The position numbers and the translations under genes were made by a program. Of a stretch of 64,000 nt of DNA, positions 59,650 through 64,000 are shown piece by piece. This DNA is from Leuconostocaceae bacterium ESL0723 (GTDB lineage: Bacteria > Bacillota > Bacilli > Lactobacillales > Lactobacillaceae), in NCBI GenBank assembly GCA_029392055.1, contig CP113928.1, forward strand, positions 804,501 to 868,500, in the 5' to 3' direction. Every line of letters begins with the position of its first letter. Position 1 is the stretch's first letter. The notes beneath the pieces were generated by a model, which had not been told where the DNA came from, ran no database searches, and saw only the letters and a list, made by a program, of their open reading frames with translations.

Positions 59650-60255
59650 TTAATCCCTTTCTTTTGGTGTCGTCGTTTCGCCCTCCCGGGCAAAGAGATT
59701 GGCTTCCTGGCCATCTTCCAGCTGAAAATCAGTGGCGGCCTGCAGGTCTTGAATCTCTGGTAACTCGGGTAGCTCGGCCAAGTCCTTGAGACCAAAGTAG
59801 TCCAAAAAGGCTGGCGTTGTCCCGTAAACAATCGGCCGGCCAATTTCATCGAGTCGGCCGACGGCTTCAATCAGCCCCTGCTGGACTAACTTTTGAATGG
59901 TGCCGGCCGACTTAACCCCGCGGATTTGGTCAATTTCAGTCCGGCTAATCGGCTGCCGGTAGGCAATAATCACTAAGCTCTCCAGCTGGGCCGTACTGAT
60001 TTTTTGGTTCAGATCCTGGTCAAAATAACGCCGGACCACTTTGCCGAGGGCTGGCTTAGTCACTAGGGCATAATCAGCACCACTGTGACGAATCATCAGG
60101 GCTGAAGGACCGTCCTGGTAACGCTGGGCCAAAACCTCTAGCAGCTGCTGGACGGCTGGTTTTTCAAAACCAGTTAGCTGGCATAAATCGGCCAAGGTCA
60201 TTCCCTCGTCACCGGCCACAAATAAGAGGGCTTCAATTTGACTAATGTTATCCAT
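59650..60255 (-). CDS. scpB: Segregation and condensation protein B
   Basis: Subunit of the SMC-ScpAB condensin complex that organises and segregates chromosomes. The 201 residues begin ISQIEALLFVAGDEGMTLADLCQLTG and contain AQLESLVIIAYRQPISRTEIDQIRGVKS near 89-116, typical of the tandem winged-helix ScpB. The C-terminal 30 residues are acidic and variable. It overlaps scpA by 8 bp. Confidence 0.96.
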   Translation of the reverse strand: MDNISQIEALLFVAGDEGMTLADLCQLTGFEKPAVQQLLEVLAQRYQDGPSALMIRHSGADYALVTKPALGKVVRRYFDQDLNQKISTAQLESLVIIAYRQPISRTEIDQIRGVKSAGTIQKLVQQGLIEAVGRLDEIGRPIVYGTTPAFLDYFGLKDLAELPELPEIQDLQAATDFQLEDGQEANLFAREGETTTPKERD

Positions 60256-60997
60256 GCTTCACCGCTTTAATCAAAATATCGTCGTCTTCATGGGCCTGCC
60301 AGATTTCCACCTGACCGGCCTTACTCAGCTCCAAGAGCCCTAAAAAGACCATGACCAACTTGGTCCGGGTCGGCAGGGCCGTAAAGAGCCCCGTGAAGGT
60401 GTGCTCCCGGTCCTCAGCCAAATGCTGCTTCAGATAGGCAATCCCGTCTGCAATCGTAAATTGCTCGGCCACCACCCGGCGGGTAACCGGGGCCTGGTCG
60501 CGGTGGCGGGCTAGGATGGCCGCAAAGGCCAGCTGCAAATCAACCAACTGTAATCCGGGTGTTGGCTGGGTGGTCCCAGCTGTCTCCTGGTCAATGGTCA
60601 CCGGCCGGACAAAGGACTGCTGGTCCCGGTCTTCCCGCTCAGTAAAGAACTGACTGGCCGCCTGGATTTGTTGATAAACCAGGAGTTGATTAACCAGTTC
60701 ATCGCGGGGATCCTGGTAGTCGTCTTCCTCATCTTCGACCTGGGGCTGGGGCAGCAAGTCCACCGACTTTAATCGAATTAAACTGGCTGCCATGACCAGG
60801 TAGTCACTGGCAATGTCTAAGGCCAAGTCCCTTTGCTGGTGCAAAAAGGCCAGGTACTGCTCAGTCACCTTAGCAATGGGCAGGTCAAAGATGTCTAACT
60901 CATTCTTCTTAATCAGGTGTAAGAGCAGGTCCAAGGGCCCCTCAAAATCCGTAATTTTAATTGTTAAACCAGCGTCTACGATTGAAACTTTCTCCAC
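60248..60997 (-). CDS. scpA: Segregation and condensation protein A (kleisin)
   Basis: Kleisin subunit linking the SMC heads. The 249 residues carry the N-terminal ITDFEGPLDLLLHLIKKNELDIFDLPIA near 14-41, ASDYLVMAASLIRLKSVDLLP near 63, and the C-terminal winged helix with VMVFLGLLELSKAGQVEIWQ near 215. It overlaps the RibT-like gene by 22 bp; a later start is possible, but residues before the ITDFEGPL motif are usually present in homologues. Confidence 0.95.
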   Translation of the reverse strand: MEKVSIVDAGLTIKITDFEGPLDLLLHLIKKNELDIFDLPIAKVTEQYLAFLHQQRDLALDIASDYLVMAASLIRLKSVDLLPQPQVEDEEDDYQDPRDELVNQLLVYQQIQAASQFFTEREDRDQQSFVRPVTIDQETAGTTQPTPGLQLVDLQLAFAAILARHRDQAPVTRRVVAEQFTIADGIAYLKQHLAEDREHTFTGLFTALPTRTKLVMVFLGLLELSKAGQVEIWQAHEDDDILIKAVKHG

Positions 60998-61341
60998 TGA
61001 TTAATGATATTTTGGGTCTCAATGGTGCCCATGATAAAACAGTTCGGATACTGCTCCTGGAATTCACCAAGCATGTTGTAGTAAAACTTGGGTTGGCGCA
61101 CCGCCGGCGTTAGAACAATGTGGCGGATTACCGCCAGGTCTTCTTGGTAAAACTCAACGCCCAAGACACCCTGGACCTGGTTCTCACCGCGCCGTTGCCA
61201 GACAAAGAGCTGGCGTTTACCAGCATACTGACGGTAATCGTTTAATTCACTCCGTAAATGTGAAATTTCTTTTAGGCCCGGCCACAGGGACAAAATTCCC
61301 ATGACCGTCTTTTCATCATCATGACGGGCAATTCGTAACAT
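60976..61341 (-). CDS. ribT: RibT-like GNAT protein
   Basis: A 121-residue protein of the N-acetyltransferase fold resembling RibT of Bacilli, which in Bacillus is linked with riboflavin genes. In lactic acid bacteria this gene is commonly found between xerD and scpA, as here. Visible: VLGVEFYQEDLAVIRHIVLTPAVRQPKFYYNML, with the expected acetyl-CoA-site beta-strand, but without a classic Q/RxxGxG/A loop. Substrate unknown. It lies 9 bp after xerD. Confidence 0.78.
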   Translation of the reverse strand: MLRIARHDDEKTVMGILSLWPGLKEISHLRSELNDYRQYAGKRQLFVWQRRGENQVQGVLGVEFYQEDLAVIRHIVLTPAVRQPKFYYNMLGEFQEQYPNCFIMGTIETQNIINQWRKFQS

Positions 61342-61350
61342 AGCTTCCTC

Positions 61351-62253
61351 CTAAGCGCGGGGGTGGTACTGATCGTAGACCTCACTGAGCCGCTTCTTGG
61401 AAATGTGGGTATAAATCTGGGTGGTCGAGATGTCGGCATGGCCCAGCAGTTCTTGGACAATCCGCAAATCGGCCCCGTTTTCTAGGATATGGGTCGCAAA
61501 GGAATGGCGGAGCGTGTGGGGCGAAACATCTTTTTGAATGCCGGCCTGGGCCACCAGCTTCTTAATAATTTTCCAGACCCCCTGGCGCGACAACTGCCGG
61601 CCGTGGTCATTTAGGAAAACATAGGGATTCTCCCGGCCCTTGAGTAGGACGGGACGGGCCTGGTCAAAGTATTGTTCAAACCAGTCGACGGCCACCTCCC
61701 CAATCGGAATAATCCGCTCCTTGTCCCCCTTCCCCAGGGTCTGAATTAACCCTAGGTCTAAGTGCAAGTCGGCCATCTTTAAGTTCACCAGTTCGCTGAC
61801 CCGCAAACCGGTTGCATAGAGCACCTCAAGCATAGCCCGGTTACGGATACCCAGCGGTGTTTTGTCCGTGGGTACCTGCAAGAGGGCGTCAATTTCAGCC
61901 ACACTCAAAACGGCAGGCAGGTGTTCCGCCTTTTTCGGTGGTCGCACATTGGCCATCGGGTCATGGGCGATGGTGCCAGCCTGCTTTAAAAAGGCAAAGA
62001 ACTTGCGCAGGGAGGTCACCATGTGAATGACGGAGCTGTTGGATTTACCGGCCTGCCGGAGCTGGTTAAGCCAGTCGAGGACATGCACATAATCCACCTG
62101 GTCTAAGGTCAGCTGCTCACGCTGTAAGTACTGGGCAAATTGGTGTAAATCCTGGCGATAACTCTTAATCGTATTTAAGGACAGCCCACGCTCAATTTGA
62201 ATATAGTGCAGATAGTCTGCAATTGCATCGGTCAAGTTAACAGCCATAATCAC
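61351..62253 (-). CDS. xerD: Tyrosine recombinase XerD
   Basis: Site-specific recombinase of 300 residues that resolves chromosome dimers at dif together with a partner Xer. The N-terminal SAM-like core-binding domain covers about 1-90. Catalytic residues are visible: Arg in LYATGLRVSELVNL near 150, the HTLRHSF box near 246, His in LGHADISTTQIYTH and the following Tyr nucleophile near 281. Length is normal for XerD. The start overlaps the cvfB stop by 4 bp. No phage or integron features surround it, so this is the housekeeping enzyme. Confidence 0.95.
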   Translation of the reverse strand: MIMAVNLTDAIADYLHYIQIERGLSLNTIKSYRQDLHQFAQYLQREQLTLDQVDYVHVLDWLNQLRQAGKSNSSVIHMVTSLRKFFAFLKQAGTIAHDPMANVRPPKKAEHLPAVLSVAEIDALLQVPTDKTPLGIRNRAMLEVLYATGLRVSELVNLKMADLHLDLGLIQTLGKGDKERIIPIGEVAVDWFEQYFDQARPVLLKGRENPYVFLNDHGRQLSRQGVWKIIKKLVAQAGIQKDVSPHTLRHSFATHILENGADLRIVQELLGHADISTTQIYTHISKKRLSEVYDQYHPRA

Positions 62254-63110
62254 TGAACCAAACGAATGCCGTCATCAACCTGCTCAATCAGGCGCTCCTT
62301 GTACAGGCGGCCCAAGGCCCGCTTAAACTGGCTTTTACTAAAGCCAAACTGAGCCTTAATGGCGGCTGGTTCACTTTTATCGTTAAAGGGCAGGAAGTGG
62401 TCGGCGCGCCGCTGCAACTGCAAGAGCAAGAACTGGGCATCTTCGTCCATAGTCTTATAGGCCAAGGGCTTAGTCGACAGGTTCAAAACACCGCGATCAC
62501 TAATCCCAACCACGCGAGTTTTAAGCACCTCACCCAGACGGGGTTCATCATCCCGCTGGCTGGGGTGGATAAAGCCGAGCTGGTACTGATCAGTCAACAC
62601 CAGGGTACCAGCCATCTTGTTCCGGTAAACCGTGGCGGTTACACTGGTTCCCTTTTCCCGTTCTTGGGGCCGACGAGCTACTGCGGCAAAGATATCGCTT
62701 TGAGCCAATTCACCCCAAAGGCGGCCCTTGCGGTCCTCCTTTAAGGCTAGCATCAGCCGGTCACCCTGCTGGGGCCAGAGCTGCTTAATAGTTGGTAAGT
62801 CATCCAGGGAGACGGCAATGTCCTTATTGGGCAGCCCAATGTCGACAAAAATTCCCAGGTCGTGGCGACTCGCAACCACCTTACCCCAGGCAAACTGGTC
62901 CTTTTGGACCTTGGGTACCTGCTTAGTAATTTGGAGCTGATGGTCCTCATTAGTGTAGGCAAAACCAGTCACCTGGCCCCCAACCTTAAGGGGCTTTTTC
63001 AACTCTGCCTTGTCAATTTGGTAGGTGTAACCGTCAACCTGGGCAAAAAAATACGCCGCATTTTCGTCGGTCACCTGTGCCCTTATATTGGTACCAATTA
63101 CCGCACTCAT
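62250..63110 (-). CDS. cvfB: CvfB-like S1-domain RNA-binding protein
   Basis: Cytosolic RNA-binding protein of 286 residues with S1-like domains and a C-terminal winged helix. S1 features: FAWGKVVASRHDLGIFVDIGLPNKDIAVSLDDLPT near 73 and VTATVYRNKMAGTLVLTDQYQLGFIHPSQ near 147. The C-terminus AAIKAQFGFSKSQFKRALGRLYKERLIEQVDDGIRLV is the winged helix. CvfB proteins influence virulence gene expression in staphylococci; the role here is unknown. Promoter: extended -10 TGCTACAAT (63142-63150), about 35 bp before the start. It is translationally coupled to xerD. Confidence 0.9.
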   Translation of the reverse strand: MSAVIGTNIRAQVTDENAAYFFAQVDGYTYQIDKAELKKPLKVGGQVTGFAYTNEDHQLQITKQVPKVQKDQFAWGKVVASRHDLGIFVDIGLPNKDIAVSLDDLPTIKQLWPQQGDRLMLALKEDRKGRLWGELAQSDIFAAVARRPQEREKGTSVTATVYRNKMAGTLVLTDQYQLGFIHPSQRDDEPRLGEVLKTRVVGISDRGVLNLSTKPLAYKTMDEDAQFLLLQLQRRADHFLPFNDKSEPAAIKAQFGFSKSQFKRALGRLYKERLIEQVDDGIRLVQ

Positions 63111-63176
63111 CGCCGGCCCCTTTCACATGATTTCTGCTTTTATTGTAGCACGGCCTAAGACCGCCAAAAAGTGGCC

Positions 63177-63626
63177 TTACTTGTTCGCCAAAAGCTTTTT
63201 GACTTCATCGGCCACTAACTTACCGTCGGCCCGTCCCTTAACTTGCGGGGTAACCACGCCCATGACCTTACCCATGTCCTTAGGAGACTGGGCCCCGGTC
63301 TGCTGGATGGCCATCTCGATGATGGTCGTGATTTCTTCTGGCTTTAACTGGGCTGGCAGGTAGCGGTCCAAAACCTTCAGTTCCTTTTCCAGGTTCTCCA
63401 TCAAATCTGGACGGTTGGCCTCCTTGAATTCCTGCAAGGATTCCTTACGCTGCTTAGCTTCCCGGGACAAAACGGCCAGTTCTTCGTTCTCTGACAGGTC
63501 GTGGTTAAGCTTAATCTGCTCGTTCATCACGGCTGACTTCAGCATCCGGATTAGTGCCAAAGTCTCCTTATCCTGGGCCTTCATAGCCGTTTTCATATCA
63601 TTTTGCAAATCAGTTAGTAAACTCAT
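63177..63626 (-). CDS. yqeY: YqeY/GatB-like protein
   Basis: A 149-residue cytosolic protein of the YqeY family, related to the C-terminal tail domain of GatB, the tRNA amidotransferase subunit. Sequence from MSLLTDLQNDMKTAMKAQDKETLALIRMLKSAV to VKGRADGKLVADEVKKLLANK is typical along its length. It may act on tRNA, but the function is not established. It follows rpsU by 61 bp with a terminator between, the standard rpsU-yqeY pair. Confidence 0.93.
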   Translation of the reverse strand: MSLLTDLQNDMKTAMKAQDKETLALIRMLKSAVMNEQIKLNHDLSENEELAVLSREAKQRKESLQEFKEANRPDLMENLEKELKVLDRYLPAQLKPEEITTIIEMAIQQTGAQSPKDMGKVMGVVTPQVKGRADGKLVADEVKKLLANK

Positions 63627-63658
63627 TTCTTACCTCAGTATTTATTGACTTTAAAGAA

Positions 63659-63683
63659 AAAACGTCACCTAAGTGACGTTGGC
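63659..63683 (-). terminator. Terminator between rpsU and yqeY
   Basis: AACGTCAC, TTAG and GTGACGTT form an 8-bp perfect stem followed on the minus strand by TTTTCTTT. It may act as a partial terminator, adjusting yqeY relative to rpsU. Confidence 0.8.
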
Positions 63684-63687
63684 CAAA

Positions 63688-63879
63688 TTAACGGTTCTTC
63701 TTTTTCTTGTTGTTGCGCTTACGAGCAGCTTCTGACTTCAACTTGCGTTCAACAGAAGGCTTGATGTAAAACTCGCGCTTCCGGTATTCCTGGAGAGTAC
63801 CGTCCTTTGAGACACCACGCTTAAAACGGCGCAATGCATCATCCAAAGATTCATTCTTACGAACTACGACCTTTGCCAT
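63688..63879 (-). CDS. rpsU: 30S ribosomal protein S21
   Basis: Small basic ribosomal protein of 63 residues, [21 protein letters not shown] through to a Lys/Asn-rich C-terminus ([10 protein letters not shown]). It binds the 3' end of 16S rRNA in the platform. GAAAGGAGGG precedes the ATG. Its promoter is TTGACC, 17 bp, GATAAT. In many bacteria it leads into dnaG; here yqeY, cvfB and many other genes follow instead. Confidence 0.97.
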   Translation of the reverse strand: MAKVVVRKNESLDDALRRFKRGVSKDGTLQEYRKREFYIKPSVERKLKSEAARKRNNKKKKNR

Positions 63880-63940
63880 TTCGATTCCCTCCTTTCTCGC
63901 ACTTTATTTCGCGATAACGACATGCACTAAATACCTCATA

Positions 63941-63969
63941 ATTATCCCAAATTTTTACCGGCTGGTCAA
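63941..63969 (-). promoter_or_regulatory. rpsU promoter
   Basis: TTGACC (63964-63969), 17 bp, GATAAT (63941-63946), about 60 bp before the rpsU start codon. The rest of the window to 64000 shows no complete gene. Confidence 0.75.
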
Positions 63970-64000
63970 GCAGAAACTTGCTTAGAGGTCCGGTTCATAG

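Noticed and set aside
61351-62253. Tyrosine recombinase considered as a phage or island integrase
   Set aside because: Length, motifs and the scpA/scpB neighbourhood are those of housekeeping XerD; no attachment repeats or phage genes nearby.

Overview
The window looks like a chromosomal segment of a low-GC Gram-positive lactic acid bacterium in Lactobacillales. A member of the broad Lactobacillaceae (heterofermentative lactobacilli, or the Leuconostoc/Weissella side) is most likely. The reasons are the gene families (PfoR-type EIIC proteins, a lactocepin-like protease, YkoEDC thiamine uptake, XRE plus DUF3278, AlsS), T-box, TPP and FMN riboswitches, strong AGGAGG ribosome sites, and gene order such as xerD-ribT-scpA-scpB-rluB-ribU and cmk-rpsA-der-hup. 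The species cannot be fixed from the sequence alone. Base composition is close to balanced, with no island of clearly foreign composition. I see no rRNA, tRNA, CRISPR array, insertion sequence or prophage. Nearly all genes are on the minus strand.

Layout. 1-4.9 kb: 3'-truncated dnaG with its own promoter and a hairpin leader; a cre-controlled organophosphate antiporter; a trans-sulfuration enzyme under a T-box. 4.9-10.1 kb: a compact five-gene operon encoding a KAS III-like condensing enzyme, an OleD-like reductase, a metallo-beta-lactamase-fold hydrolase, a PaaK-like adenylating enzyme and an ATP-grasp ligase. This looks like a small-molecule or lipid pathway I cannot assign to a known product. 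10.2-14 kb: XRE/DUF3278 pair, orphan galactitol-type EIIC, tandem flavodoxin-fold oxidoreductases. 14-18.1 kb: argG-argH-argF under a T-box. 18.1-21 kb: SemiSWEET, and tetR with an ABC exporter.

21-24 kb: two paralogous PfoR-family EIIC genes. Each has its own promoter, a short leader ORF with a shared Asn-His-Thr-Thr motif, and a terminator before the gene. This is a twin attenuator system I do not recognise. 24-37.4 kb: the complete IMP operon purEKCSQLFMNHD followed by fhs, with three PurBox-like sites. Its PurF has lost every Fe-S cysteine. 37.5-42.7 kb: a secreted subtilase without PA insert or anchor, and an alpha/beta hydrolase. 42.9-49.5 kb: SorC regulator, alsS, thiamine-precursor ECF transporter under a TPP riboswitch, DUF915 hydrolase.

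49.6-64 kb: a two-gene glycosylation module (YkcC/YkcB-like), a GNAT enzyme, then housekeeping genes: hup, der, rpsA, cmk, a LysM protein, ribU with an FMN riboswitch, rluB, scpBA, ribT, xerD, cvfB, yqeY and rpsU. Much of the control visible here is RNA-based: two T-boxes, TPP and FMN riboswitches, two leader-peptide attenuators and a dnaG leader hairpin.
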